This document shows positions 52,534 to 61,705 of a DNA stretch of 64,000 nucleotides, one piece after another (positions within the stretch are counted from its first letter, which is position 1; each line of letters begins with the position of its first letter). Source of the DNA: an uncultured Clostridia bacterium (lineage in GTDB: Bacteria; Bacillota; Clostridia; Christensenellales; UBA1242). A program made the position numbers and the translations under genes. The stretch covers positions 1 through 64,000 of the forward strand of contig CALVTE010000003.1 in assembly GCA_944360075.1 (NCBI GenBank), written 5' to 3'. The notes under the pieces are model-generated. The model searched no databases. It was not told where the DNA came from and saw only the letters and a list, made by a program, of their open reading frames with translations.

Positions 52534-52583
52534 TTGCCTTTTTTCTCCCTTTTAGTGTATAATTGCCTTTAAGAAGGTTTTTT

Positions 52584-53477
52584 ATGATGGAAATGAAGTC
52601 TGGTTTTAAAAATTGTTTTTGCTCGCCTTTGTCTTTCTTGCCTTTGCCGCTCATAGACAAGGCGCAGATGCTGAGAAATCAACAACTTGAAGTGCTTTAT
52701 GAATACGTTATTGCCAAAAATTGTCAGGCCGGCATCAAAGAGTTGTGGATTTTGAATGATTATATGCTAGATTTATCAAAATTTGCAAGCAAATATGATA
52801 TAAAAATCAAAAGCATCATCAAAGCGGAAAAACTTTTTTCAATGCCAAGCGGCTTGCTTGTCGACGAAGGGTTGATTGTTTTTATTGACAAGCTAGAAGA
52901 GATGAGTGACAACTTTTTGTGCGAAGTGGTCAATTTTTCTGCCAAATTCGACCTGCCTTTGGTTATAAATTTCGGGCAAAATTTGCAGATGCTTGGGCAA
53001 CTAGAAAATCGTTATCACAAAAGCCCAGAAAGGGTGCTTGAGGATTTTGGTCTGCTTGACCGAAGGTGCTATCTTCTAGGTTGCAACTATCTTGACAAAG
53101 ATGCTTTGAGTTTGTTTGAAGGCTATGACGTTGAATATATTTTCAGCCCAATTTCTGACGCCGAAAAAGGGGCAGGATTTGTCAATTTCAAGCTCTACGA
53201 AAACTATCGCTGCCATCTTGCAAGCATGGACGAGACTGATGTTGACCTGAAAAAACAAGCCAACTTTTTAAGGCTTTGCACAAACAATTTGCTCAGCCAG
53301 GAAAATGTCGTTGCTGCTCAAAAATATCTCAGCCTTCTGCCTTGCGAGACGGGCATTGAAAATAGCCAAAAAGCACTGGAATTTTTAAGAGCAAAAACCC
53401 ATTGTTGCCCTAAAAATTTTGAAAAAACTGAGCAAAACTATCAAAAATTGCTTGCCGATATAAGCGAAATAAATTAA
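52584..53477 (+). CDS. Degenerate amidohydrolase-like protein
   Basis: The 297-residue protein seems to be a remnant of the TrzN/SsnA/MtaD amidohydrolase group. YHKSPERVLEDFGLLDRRCY with LLGCNYLDKDALSLFE matches the family phrase around the third metal His (AHC-x-L), and SMDETDVDL sits where GTDGAASN would be. The metal-binding HxH near the N-terminus, the later His and the final Asp context are all lost, so no hydrolase activity is expected. The frame is intact and AAGAAGG precedes the ATG, so it may have a new role. The match is by eye and should be treated with caution. Confidence 0.55.
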   Translation: MMEMKSGFKNCFCSPLSFLPLPLIDKAQMLRNQQLEVLYEYVIAKNCQAGIKELWILNDYMLDLSKFASKYDIKIKSIIKAEKLFSMPSGLLVDEGLIVFIDKLEEMSDNFLCEVVNFSAKFDLPLVINFGQNLQMLGQLENRYHKSPERVLEDFGLLDRRCYLLGCNYLDKDALSLFEGYDVEYIFSPISDAEKGAGFVNFKLYENYRCHLASMDETDVDLKKQANFLRLCTNNLLSQENVVAAQKYLSLLPCETGIENSQKALEFLRAKTHCCPKNFEKTEQNYQKLLADISEIN

Positions 53478-53531
53478 AATATATCTTGTAACATTCTATA
53501 GTTATATAAAGATTTTTAAGGAGAAAATTTT

Positions 53532-55682
53532 ATGGATTTAGCATTAACACTAGCACAGGAATTTGGAATAAAACAGGAGTATAGCCAAAACCTTATCAGC
53601 CTTCTTGATGAAGGTTGCACCATTCCTTTCATAGCCCGTTATCGAAAGGAAATGCACGGCACTTGCGATGACCAAACCATCAGGGCTTTTGCCGACAGAC
53701 TGAAATATCTGAGAAATCTTAACGACGAAAAAGCCAAAGTTGAAAAGGCAATCACCGAGCAGGGCAAATGGACGGACGAGCTTGCCGCGGCTTTGCAAAG
53801 CGCAAAAACTTTGACAGAAGTTGAAGATATTTACAGGCCTTACAAGCCAAAACGCAAAACAAGGGCATCAGTTGCAATCGCCAAAGGTCTTGACCCTCTT
53901 GCTGATGTGCTGCTTATGCAAAGCAAGAGTTTGGTGCTGGCAACAGAGGCAGAAAAATTTATCACCGAAGAGGTGCCAACGGTTGAAGAGGCCATTGCTG
54001 GGGCAAAAGATATTGTTGCCGAGCGAATTTCTGATGATGCCGAGCTAAGAAAAGAGCTTCGAGCACTTATTGAAAACAAAGCGATGATTGAGTGCCAACT
54101 GCTTGAAAATGAAAATAGTTTTACTTATGAAACATACGCAAACTTCAAACAAGAGATAAAAAACATTCCAAGCCATAGAATTTTGGCCATCAATCGCGGA
54201 GAAAAAGAAAAGTGCCTTAAAGTTGACATTGTTATAAGCCCAGAACTGACACTTGAGGTGATAAGAAAGGCCTTCAAGAAAAACAATCCTGACACCGACA
54301 AAGTGATGGAAGAAGTGATTGAAGACAGTTACGACAGGCTGCTTTTCCCTTCACTTGAACGTGAGGCAAGGACAAACTTGACTGACAGGGCAAACGAGCA
54401 GGCCATCAAAATGTTTGAAGTCAATCTTAAGCCGCTGCTTATGGAAGCACCACTTAAAAACAACATTATTTTGGGGCTTGACCCAGCATATAGAACAGGC
54501 TGCAAAATCGCAGTTATTGACAAAAACGGCAACGTGCTTGCCACCACTGTGATTTATCCAACTCCGCCACAATCAAAAACTGAAGAGTCGATTGAAAAGT
54601 TGAAAACTTTGATTGAAAAATATAAAGTTGACGTGATTTCAATCGGAAACGGCACAGCTTCAAAAGAAGCGGAGATTTTTGTGGCCGAACTTATCAAGCA
54701 CGTTTCTCGACCAGTCAGCTACGCTGTGGTGAGCGAGGCGGGAGCCTCTGTTTACTCGGCAAGCAAGCTGGGCGCTGAAGAATTCCCAGACTACGACGTT
54801 TCGCTAAGGTCGGCTGTTTCAATCGCAAGAAGACTTCAAGACCCACTTGCCGAACTTATCAAAATTGACGTCAAATCTATCGGTGTGGGGCAATACCAAC
54901 ACGATATGCCTCAAAACAGATTGACCGAAGTGCTTACAGGTGTTGTTGAAGACTGCGTCAACTCTGTTGGCGTTGACCTTAACACTGCAAGCCCAAGCCT
55001 TTTGTCTTACGTTTCAGGGCTGAATATGTCTATTGCAAAAAATATTGTGGCATACAGGGCAAAGGTTAAAGGAATCACAAACAGGCAGCAACTTTTGTCA
55101 GTGCCAAAACTTGGGCCAAAAGCCTATGAGCAATGTGCGGGCTTTTTGCGCGTGGTTGGCGGTGAAGAAATTTTGGATAACACTGCTGTTCATCCAGAAA
55201 GTTATCAAGCCACCAGAAAACTGCTTAAAACTTTTGATTTGACCGAAGAAGATGTCAAAAATGGCAACATCTCATCGCTGCCAAACCTTATCAAACTCAA
55301 GGGCGAAGAAAAGGTGGCAAAAGAATGCGAAATTGGTTTGCCAACCCTTGAAGATATCGTCAAGGAACTGCTTAAGCCAGGCAGAGACATTCGCGAAAGC
55401 ATGCCAAAACCAGTGCTGAGAAGCGATGTGCTTTCTATGGAAGACCTGAAAGAAGGCATGGTGCTTTCAGGCGTTGTGCGAAATGTTATCGACTTTGGAG
55501 CGTTTGTTGACATTGGAGTGCATCAAGATGGACTTGTTCACATAAGTCAAATTTCAGATGCCTACATCAAACATCCTTCTGAAGTGCTTAAAGTTGGGCA
55601 GCGCGTGGATGTGAAAGTTTTGTCGGTTGACCTGCAAAAGAAAAGAATTGCTTTGACCATGAAGGGAATTGATAAAGAGTAG
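53532..55682 (+). CDS. tex: RNA-binding transcriptional accessory protein Tex
   Basis: Tex is a conserved nucleic-acid-binding protein linked to transcription and RNA turnover (Spt6-like). The 716-residue protein shows the N-terminal helical module (CTIPFIARYRKEMHG), the YqgF-type RNase H fold (ILGLDPAYRTGCKIAVID), the helix-hairpin-helix pair (VNTASPSLL-like VDLNTASPSLLSYVSGL), and a C-terminal S1 domain (GMVLSGVVRNVIDFGAFVDI, about 637-656). AAGGAG precedes the ATG. It is the first gene of a probable operon with mcsA-mcsB-clpC, in the place normally held by ctsR. Confidence 0.96.
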   Translation: MDLALTLAQEFGIKQEYSQNLISLLDEGCTIPFIARYRKEMHGTCDDQTIRAFADRLKYLRNLNDEKAKVEKAITEQGKWTDELAAALQSAKTLTEVEDIYRPYKPKRKTRASVAIAKGLDPLADVLLMQSKSLVLATEAEKFITEEVPTVEEAIAGAKDIVAERISDDAELRKELRALIENKAMIECQLLENENSFTYETYANFKQEIKNIPSHRILAINRGEKEKCLKVDIVISPELTLEVIRKAFKKNNPDTDKVMEEVIEDSYDRLLFPSLEREARTNLTDRANEQAIKMFEVNLKPLLMEAPLKNNIILGLDPAYRTGCKIAVIDKNGNVLATTVIYPTPPQSKTEESIEKLKTLIEKYKVDVISIGNGTASKEAEIFVAELIKHVSRPVSYAVVSEAGASVYSASKLGAEEFPDYDVSLRSAVSIARRLQDPLAELIKIDVKSIGVGQYQHDMPQNRLTEVLTGVVEDCVNSVGVDLNTASPSLLSYVSGLNMSIAKNIVAYRAKVKGITNRQQLLSVPKLGPKAYEQCAGFLRVVGGEEILDNTAVHPESYQATRKLLKTFDLTEEDVKNGNISSLPNLIKLKGEEKVAKECEIGLPTLEDIVKELLKPGRDIRESMPKPVLRSDVLSMEDLKEGMVLSGVVRNVIDFGAFVDIGVHQDGLVHISQISDAYIKHPSEVLKVGQRVDVKVLSVDLQKKRIALTMKGIDKE

Positions 55683-55695
55683 TCGGGGAGAAGAT

Positions 55696-55869
55696 ATGAA
55701 CAAGTGCCCATATTGCAACACCACTTTCAACGAAATCAAACAAACCGGTTTTGTTGGCTGCGCAAGATGCTATCAAGAAATTGATGAGCTGAAAAGTCTT
55801 GTGCATGATCTTTATGGCGACAAAAAGCATAAGGGCAAAAAAATAGGAGGGGAAGATGGAAGAATTTGA
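55696..55869 (+). CDS. mcsA: Minimal McsA-like zinc finger protein (57 aa)
   Basis: McsA activates the arginine kinase McsB. Only the second zinc finger of typical McsA is present: CPYCNTTFNEIKQTGFVGCA plus RCY, followed by HKGKKIGG. These align with the CPKC...GCSECY...HAGKIPKRIGG part of the Bacillus protein. The first zinc finger and the C-terminal UVR domain are absent (57 residues against about 185). The ATG at 55696 follows GGGGAGAAG, and the 3' end overlaps mcsB by 14 bp, so coupling is tight. Confidence 0.75.
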   Translation: MNKCPYCNTTFNEIKQTGFVGCARCYQEIDELKSLVHDLYGDKKHKGKKIGGEDGRI

Positions 55870-56869
55870 CAATATTGCCATTTCTTCCAGAATTCGTCTT
55901 GCAAGAAATGTTGATGGACTGAAATTTTACACCAAACTTGACAGCGAAATTGACGCCAGTTATATCACAAATGCAGTGATAAAAACGCTGGAAAAGTTTG
56001 AGGTTTTTTCGCACATAAAACTCAGTGATTGCTCGCTCAACGAGTGTAATGCAATGTTTGAGAGCCATCTTATCAGCAAAGAACTTATCGAAAACAAAGA
56101 TATTTCTTCGCTTGCCATCAGCGAAGACCAAAAAATTATTGTTATGATAAATGAAGAAGACCATATCAGAGAGCAGTGCATTGAAAAGGGCTTCAATCTT
56201 TACAAACCATACCGCAGGCTGAGCAAGATTGACCAAGAGATTTGTGCGAGTTTGCCTATCGCTTTTGACAGAGACCTAGGCTTTATCACGGCATCTCCTT
56301 CAAACCTTGGCACGGCAATGCGGGCTTCAGTTATGCTTTTTTTGCCAGCGCTTGAAAGGCGTGGCAGCATCAGTTTGCTGCAGCGCTTGGCGGTGGAAAA
56401 CGGCTTGACGGTGCGGGGCTATTATGGCGAAGGCAGCAAGGCAAAAGGCAGCTTATATCAAATTTCAAACCAAGGCTCGCTGGGCTATAGCGAAGACGAA
56501 ATCATTGACAGGGTCAGCCAGTTTATCTATGATGTGATTGAAAAAGAAAAGGCGGCAAGAGAGCAGATTTTTAGCGAAGAATTTGACCAGATTAAAGACG
56601 AGTGCTTGCGTAGCTATGGCATTTTGACAAATTGTCACTGCCTTGAAGAAGACGAAATGCTCTCTCTTCTTTCTTCCGTCAAGTTTGGAGGGGCGCTTGG
56701 TTTTTTGACCATCAAAGACGATGAAAAATTTATGAAATTGTTCTATGAAGGGGCAAGTTCAAATTTAAAAGAAATTTTTGATTTTTTTGAAAATAAAAAG
56801 GAAAATATTGTAAGGAGTGAGTATATTTCTAAGGAGATAAAAAATCTCGTTCAAAGGGGGAATACATGA
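55856..56869 (+). CDS. mcsB: Protein-arginine kinase McsB
   Basis: McsB phosphorylates arginine residues, marking proteins for ClpCP. The 337-residue phosphagen-kinase-fold protein has SSRIRLARNVDG (about 10-21), NEEDHIREQCIEKGF with the catalytic Glu, RDLGFITASPSNLGTAMRAS (about 139-158), and RGYYGEGSKAKGSLYQISNQ. The start is within the end of mcsA (GGAGGGGA upstream). It overlaps clpC by ATGA. The operon lacks ctsR. Confidence 0.95.
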   Translation: MEEFDNIAISSRIRLARNVDGLKFYTKLDSEIDASYITNAVIKTLEKFEVFSHIKLSDCSLNECNAMFESHLISKELIENKDISSLAISEDQKIIVMINEEDHIREQCIEKGFNLYKPYRRLSKIDQEICASLPIAFDRDLGFITASPSNLGTAMRASVMLFLPALERRGSISLLQRLAVENGLTVRGYYGEGSKAKGSLYQISNQGSLGYSEDEIIDRVSQFIYDVIEKEKAAREQIFSEEFDQIKDECLRSYGILTNCHCLEEDEMLSLLSSVKFGGALGFLTIKDDEKFMKLFYEGASSNLKEIFDFFENKKENIVRSEYISKEIKNLVQRGNT

Positions 56870-59316
56870 ATTATCAATCATCATCATTTTCAGATAACAT
56901 CGAAAAAGTGATAAAAAATGCCAGCAAAATTGCCTTGAGGTTTGGCTCTAATCTTGTGGGCAGCGAGCATATTCTTTATGGCTTGACGGCAGTGGAAGGC
57001 ACGCTTGCAAGTGAAATCCTTGCCGAAGAAGGCGTCAGCGAAAGTGCAATGTTTGACTTTTTTGAGCAAAATGCTGACGGCGACATTCTTTTCAGCACTG
57101 AAGTCGAACTAACACCTCGCACAAAGGATTTGTTTCGAATTGCGCAGGAAATTGCTCTTCAAATGAACCATTCTTTTCTTGGCACAGAGCATTTGTTGCT
57201 TGCTCTTCTTTCTTCGAGCGGCTCGGTCGCTTACAGAATTTTGCAAGGGCCATTTAATGTTGACATAGAAAATATGCGAGGCAAAGTGATAAGGGCTCTT
57301 CAAGCAAACACGGCCTCTTCACCAGAAGAAAAAGAAGGGCAGAAACCAAACAAACAAGCGGGCAGCACCTTGCCAGAAAAGTTGCTTGACATGGGCACTG
57401 ACATCACCTTAAAAGCCAAAGAGCACAAACTCGACCCTGTGATTGGCAGGGAAGAAGAAATTCAAAGAGTTGTTGAAATTTTGTGCCGAAAAACCAAAAA
57501 TAACCCAGTGCTTATCGGCGAGGCGGGCGTTGGTAAAACGGCCGTTGTTGAAGGGCTTGCACAGGCCATTGTTTCTGGTGACGTGCCAGAAATTTTGAAA
57601 GACAAAGTGATTTATTCCTTGGAAATTGGCGGGCTTATGGCAGGCACAAAATATCGTGGCAGCATGGAAGAAAAGCTGAAAGATGCCATTGAGACCATCA
57701 TTGCAAGCAAAAATATCATTGTTTTTATTGACGAAATTCACACTCTTGCTCAGGCTGGCAGCGAAAAAGGAGAAACTTCGCCTGCTGATATGCTAAAGCC
57801 TTATCTTGCACGTGGAGAAATGCAAACAATCGGGGCAACAACCACTGATGAATATCGAAAATTTATTGAAAAAGACAAAGCGCTTGAACGTCGATTTCAG
57901 CCTATAATGGTCAATCCGCCTTCAGTTGAGCAGACCATCCAAATTTTGAAAGGCCTTAAAGACAGTTACGAGGCTTTCCACAAAATCACTATAACAGACG
58001 AAGCCATCGAGGCAGCAGCAGTTTTGTCAGACAGATATATCTCAGACAGAAGTTTGCCAGACAAAGCCATTGACCTTATTGACGAGGCAAGCAGCAAAGC
58101 CAAAGTCAACTATACTGTCAAACCGCAAGAAGTGCGAAAACTTGAAGAAAAGCTTAAATCACTTTCAGCAAGCAGAGATGAGGCTAGTTTACAAAGAAAC
58201 TACGAAAAAGCAGCAAAATTGCAATCTGAAATCATCAACCTTGAAAGTGAACTTAAAAAGACAAACGAAAAACTTTTTGGCAAAAGCGAAAAATCTGCAA
58301 ACAAATCTATTGGGGCAAATGAAATTGCCGCTGTGGTTGCAAAATGGACGGGCATTCCAGTGACAAAAATCACAGAAAGCGAAAAAGACAGACTGCTTCA
58401 TCTTGAAGATATTTTGCACAAACGAGTTGTTGGGCAAAACGAAGCGGTCAGTGCGGTTGCAAAGGCAATAAGAAGGTCGAGAGTGGGCTTGCAAGACTCA
58501 AAACGCCCAATCGGTTCCTTCCTGTTTATGGGGCAGACTGGCGTTGGAAAAACCGAACTTTGCAAAGCGATTACCGAGGCTATGTTTGATGACGAAAACA
58601 ACATTGTCAGAATTGATATGAGCGAGTATATGGAATCGCATTCTGTGTCAAAACTCATCGGCTCTCCTCCAGGATATGTTGGATTTGAAGAGGGTGGACA
58701 ACTGACCGAGGCTGTCAGAAGGCGACCATACTCTGTTGTGCTTTTTGACGAAATTGAAAAGGCGCATCCAGACATTTTTAACGCTCTTTTGCAAATTCTT
58801 GATGATGGAAGACTTACTGATGGTCAAGGCCGAACAGTGTCATTTAAAAACACCATCATCATCATGACGAGCAATCTTGGCGCAAACGAAGTGCGTGAGC
58901 ATCGCAGAAGCCTTGGATTTGGTGGAGAAGAAAGCGAAGAAATTGACACAAACAAAATATATATGGATGCTTTAAAGCACAAATTTAAGCCAGAATTTAT
59001 CAATCGTATCGACGTGATTTGCGTTTTCCAACCATTGTCACACGACGACCTTGTCAAAATTGCAAAAATTTTGATTTCAAATATAAACAAACGTTTGAAA
59101 GAGAAAAATCTTTCGCTAAAAATCACCGAAGACGCTTTGGATTATGTGGTCATGAAAGGCTCAAACACCGAATACGGAGCAAGACCGCTTAAGAGATTTA
59201 TCCAGCAAGAAATTGAAGACAACATTGCCGAAATGATTTTGATGGGCAAACTTAAAAACCAAGGAACAATCGTGATCGACGAGAAAGACAACGCACTTTC
59301 TTTTGAAAACGAATAA
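56866..59316 (+). CDS. clpC: ATP-dependent Clp protease ATP-binding subunit ClpC
   Basis: ClpC unfolds substrates, including arginine-phosphorylated proteins, for ClpP. The 816-residue protein has an N domain with two repeats ([17 protein letters not shown]) and a first AAA+ domain with [15 protein letters not shown]. The middle M domain contains [16 protein letters not shown]. The second AAA+ domain has [13 protein letters not shown] and [20 protein letters not shown]. The ATG overlaps the mcsB stop and AAAGGGGG precedes it. No CtsR-type operator is visible ahead of the operon. Confidence 0.97.
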   Translation: MNYQSSSFSDNIEKVIKNASKIALRFGSNLVGSEHILYGLTAVEGTLASEILAEEGVSESAMFDFFEQNADGDILFSTEVELTPRTKDLFRIAQEIALQMNHSFLGTEHLLLALLSSSGSVAYRILQGPFNVDIENMRGKVIRALQANTASSPEEKEGQKPNKQAGSTLPEKLLDMGTDITLKAKEHKLDPVIGREEEIQRVVEILCRKTKNNPVLIGEAGVGKTAVVEGLAQAIVSGDVPEILKDKVIYSLEIGGLMAGTKYRGSMEEKLKDAIETIIASKNIIVFIDEIHTLAQAGSEKGETSPADMLKPYLARGEMQTIGATTTDEYRKFIEKDKALERRFQPIMVNPPSVEQTIQILKGLKDSYEAFHKITITDEAIEAAAVLSDRYISDRSLPDKAIDLIDEASSKAKVNYTVKPQEVRKLEEKLKSLSASRDEASLQRNYEKAAKLQSEIINLESELKKTNEKLFGKSEKSANKSIGANEIAAVVAKWTGIPVTKITESEKDRLLHLEDILHKRVVGQNEAVSAVAKAIRRSRVGLQDSKRPIGSFLFMGQTGVGKTELCKAITEAMFDDENNIVRIDMSEYMESHSVSKLIGSPPGYVGFEEGGQLTEAVRRRPYSVVLFDEIEKAHPDIFNALLQILDDGRLTDGQGRTVSFKNTIIIMTSNLGANEVREHRRSLGFGGEESEEIDTNKIYMDALKHKFKPEFINRIDVICVFQPLSHDDLVKIAKILISNINKRLKEKNLSLKITEDALDYVVMKGSNTEYGARPLKRFIQQEIEDNIAEMILMGKLKNQGTIVIDEKDNALSFENE

Positions 59317-59324
59317 GGGGAGTT

Positions 59325-59606
59325 ATGAAAATAACAGGTGCAAATGGATATAGGCCAACCAAAGAGCAAATAGAGCTTGTTGAACAAAAATTCGAGCAAC
59401 TAAAAGCACTGCTCAAAGAGCCCGTTGGTTTTTGGGCGAAAATTGGAAAAGAAGATTTTTTCTTCAACTTAAAAACAGGGATTATCAAATTTAAAGTTTA
59501 TGAAGAAGGCAAAAACATCGAGCAAAACATAAACAATGCTTTTTCTAGCCTTGAAAATTATCTCAAAAGCAGGTGGAACAAGATAAAAGATGAGGAAAAA
59601 GAGTAA
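59325..59606 (+). CDS. Stand-alone degenerate S30AE (HPF/RaiA-like) domain protein
   Basis: The 93-residue protein resembles the N-terminal domain of the HPF encoded next to it in layout. MKITGANGYRPTKEQIELVE aligns with the first strand and helix, FFFNLKTGIIKFKVYEEGKN with the beta hairpin, and IEQNINNAFSSLENYLKSRW with the second helix. The basic patches that bind 16S rRNA are mostly missing. AAGGGGAG precedes the ATG, 8 bp after clpC, so it probably belongs to the clpC operon. A paralog with altered ribosome binding is a fair inference; identity is low. Confidence 0.55.
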   Translation: MKITGANGYRPTKEQIELVEQKFEQLKALLKEPVGFWAKIGKEDFFFNLKTGIIKFKVYEEGKNIEQNINNAFSSLENYLKSRWNKIKDEEKE

Positions 59607-59668
59607 ATTTTCTCAATTTTGTTTGGAAAAACAGGGCTGTTTTGTTAAAATGTGAATAGGAGGATGAT

Positions 59669-60202
59669 ATGAAAATTGAAATCTTAGAAAGAGGTGGCTA
59701 TAAAGCTGCAAAAAGAATCAAAACCATCATTGAAGACAAACTTGCAAAACTGGATAAATATTTTGATGACGACCCAACTGCAAAAGTGGTGCTCTATAAA
59801 GTTGCAAAGCAAGACAAACTGGAAATCACAATTTCAAGCAAAGGACTTCTTTTCAGATGCGAAGTGACGAGCGATAACATGTATAGCAACATCGACTACG
59901 CTCTTCCAAAACTTGAAAAACAAATTGTCAGGGCAAACGACAAAAGAAAAGGCAAGAAAAAGAGCAAGGCTCTCTTGCCAGAATTTCCATTTGAATTTTT
60001 GGAAGAAACTCCAGAGGAACTTCCAGCCATTTACAAAACCAAAACCTTCAACCTTGACCCAATGCCTGTGGATGAAGCACGCTTTGCCATTGAGAGGCTT
60101 GGTCACGACTTCTTTGCTTTCTTAAACGCCGAGAGTGGAAGGGTCAACATCCTTTATCGCAGACGTGACGGAAAATTTGGTTTGATTGATCTGAAATATT
60201 AA
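59669..60202 (+). CDS. hpf: Ribosome hibernation promoting factor, long form
   Basis: Long HPF dimerises ribosomes into inactive 100S particles in stationary phase. The 177-residue protein has the N-terminal S30AE domain (MKIEILERGGYKAAKRIKTI, then SNIDYALPKLEKQI), a basic linker KRKGKKKSKA, and the C-terminal dimerisation domain KTKTFNLDPMPVDEARFAIE plus FFAFLNAESGRVNILYRRRD. TAGGAGGA precedes the ATG. It is followed by a strong terminator. The usual neighbour secA is not here. Confidence 0.96.
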   Translation: MKIEILERGGYKAAKRIKTIIEDKLAKLDKYFDDDPTAKVVLYKVAKQDKLEITISSKGLLFRCEVTSDNMYSNIDYALPKLEKQIVRANDKRKGKKKSKALLPEFPFEFLEETPEELPAIYKTKTFNLDPMPVDEARFAIERLGHDFFAFLNAESGRVNILYRRRDGKFGLIDLKY

Positions 60203-60219
60203 ACTTTTTGCAAAAACAG

Positions 60220-60250
60220 CGCTCTGTCAAATGACAGAGCGTTTTGTTTT
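60220..60250 (+). terminator. Terminator after hpf
   Basis: CGCTCTGTCA (60220-60229) pairs with TGACAGAGCG (60232-60241), loop AA, followed by TTTTGTTTT. Confidence 0.9.
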
Positions 60251-60355
60251 GTAAGCAATAGGATTTTTATTCAAAATTTTTACTTATGAAAATTCAGAAT
60301 AAAATTTGCTTTTCTTTTCAAGGCAAATGTGATAAAATTTTTATAGTGGTGGTTT

Positions 60356-61024
60356 ATGAGAATAATAGATGACAAAACAAAAAATCTTTATTGGTGGAAT
60401 AGAAACTATTTTTATATTGGCACGTTGTTTATCATCGGATTGAATTTTTTGTTGTTTTTTGTTTTAGAAAAGGGTTGGAGTTATCAGATGTGTGATCCTG
60501 ATAATTCTTGGGGTGATCAATTAAATTTTATCAATCTTGTATGTTCATTTCTCAACTGTTTTGCGCATTCAAGTTTAGACCATGTGCTTGGCAATATGAT
60601 ATGTTTTTTAGTTATTGGAACATTTCTAGAACGAAAATACGGTTCATTACCAATTATAGGTCTTACATTTTTTGTGGCACTTTTTGCTTCGTTGGCGGTT
60701 TCTGCAAATGGTGTTGATGTTGTTTGGGCGGGCTTTTCAGTAGTGAATTTTGCTTTTTATGGCTGGATTTTAATTGATTTTTTGTTTTTATTTAAAAAAG
60801 GGAAGAAGTCTAAAGCAAACATAATTTATGGTGCTGTTATCTTAGCGCTCATTTATTTGTTTATGTGTTGCAAAAACTTTTCTACTTTCAGCTTTGTATG
60901 GTATCCAGATGATCTGCTGTATAATTTGGGACATTACACAAGTTTTCTTGTAGGCATGATTCTAGCTTGTTTTGTAAATATTTTCCGTTTAGTGTCTGTT
61001 AAAGAACATAAGAGTGAAAACTAG
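60356..61024 (+). CDS. Rhomboid-like intramembrane serine protease
   Basis: The 222-residue protein has six membrane segments and rhomboid features: NCFAHSSLDHVLGNMICFLV (His and Asn of the second helix), FLERKYGS, the candidate nucleophile in WAGFSVVNFAFYG (GxS, with Val where Gly is usual) and the catalytic His in YNLGHYTSFLVG. Activity is plausible but GFSV is not the canonical GxSG. The gene is more AT-rich and uses more ATA, TTA and CTA codons than its neighbours, hinting at a different origin. GTGGTGG precedes the ATG. Confidence 0.75.
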   Translation: MRIIDDKTKNLYWWNRNYFYIGTLFIIGLNFLLFFVLEKGWSYQMCDPDNSWGDQLNFINLVCSFLNCFAHSSLDHVLGNMICFLVIGTFLERKYGSLPIIGLTFFVALFASLAVSANGVDVVWAGFSVVNFAFYGWILIDFLFLFKKGKKSKANIIYGAVILALIYLFMCCKNFSTFSFVWYPDDLLYNLGHYTSFLVGMILACFVNIFRLVSVKEHKSEN

Positions 61025-61078
61025 ATAGAATAGAGTATAAGATAAAAATCGTCACAGATCTTGTTTTGTCAAATTATT

Positions 61079-61099
61079 TCGACAAAAGTCGACTTTTTT
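61079..61099 (+). terminator. Weak terminator after the rhomboid gene
   Basis: TCGAC (61079-61083) pairs with GTCGA (61088-61092), loop AAAA, followed by CTTTTTT. Short stem, so less certain. Confidence 0.5.
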
Positions 61100-61110
61100 C
61101 AAATTTGCTA

Positions 61111-61139
61111 TTGACAAGGCTTGGTTGATGGGGTATTAT
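61111..61139 (+). promoter_or_regulatory. Promoter of the 110-aa hypothetical gene
   Basis: TTGACA (61111-61116), 17-bp spacer, TATTAT (61134-61139), with AAAGGAGAG before the ATG at 61158. The frame start at 61125 lies inside the promoter and is rejected. Confidence 0.8.
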
Positions 61140-61157
61140 ATAACAAAGGAGAGAAGT

Positions 61158-61490
61158 ATGAAAAAAGATTTTTATAGAGTAGATATTATAACTGAAAAAA
61201 AGGGCGGAGAGGTGTCAACAGAGTCCATCTATTTCTCAGACGAAGAGGAGGCTGTTGAGGCTTGCAGAATGCTTGCTGGCTTCTACAATGATGACGAAAA
61301 GCGAAACGCTATGATTACCAAGGTTAGCCATCAAGAGGAAGATGCGGAAAGAGTTATGCGCCATAAAAGATTTTTTGCCACACATTTAGATTTCTATAAA
61401 AAGTTTGACGAAAACAACAGAAAGCAAGAGTTTAAACATGGCAAAATTGAAGTTTTTGATCCAGAAGATGCCGATGAGCATGATGATTAA
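61158..61490 (+). CDS. Hypothetical acidic protein (110 aa)
   Basis: No family recognised. A strong promoter, a good ribosome binding site and a terminator support a real, separately regulated gene. The product is hydrophilic and acidic with the ending FDPEDADEHDD. The first part (FYRVDIITEKKGGEVSTESI, then SDEEEAVEACRMLAGFY) has a beta-beta-helix pattern; a second, charged helical part follows. It has no signal peptide or metal motif. Confidence 0.65.
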   Translation: MKKDFYRVDIITEKKGGEVSTESIYFSDEEEAVEACRMLAGFYNDDEKRNAMITKVSHQEEDAERVMRHKRFFATHLDFYKKFDENNRKQEFKHGKIEVFDPEDADEHDD

Positions 61491-61511
61491 CTAAAAAGCA
61501 GTGGGAAAAAT

Positions 61512-61538
61512 GTCAACAACTTGTTGACGTTTTTTTTG
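61512..61538 (+). terminator. Terminator after the 110-aa hypothetical gene
   Basis: GTCAAC (61512-61517) pairs with GTTGAC (61523-61528), loop AACTT, followed by GTTTTTTTT. Confidence 0.8.
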
Positions 61539-61639
61539 TTTGAAAATTGCAAAGATGATTTTGCAGTTTTTCAAACTTTTTCAGTCTGTGATTGCAACAA
61601 AAAATCCTGAGTTCTTGTTGCAAAATAAAAACAACATAA

Positions 61640-61672
61640 AAAAGCACGAGAGGTCTCGTGCTTTTTTTTTGC
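61640..61672 (-). terminator. rpsT terminator (bidirectional)
   Basis: GCACGAG (61644-61650) pairs with CTCGTGC (61655-61661), loop AGGT, with six or more A on one side and T on the other. It ends the minus-strand rpsT transcript. The AT-rich 61540-61640 stretch holds no gene. Confidence 0.88.
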
Positions 61673-61705
61673 AAAAAAAAGTGGCAAAATGCCACAAGGT
61701 CTCAG

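Noticed and set aside
53478-53531. CtsR heptad operator before tex
   Set aside because: No tandem GGTCAAA-type heptads in the gap.
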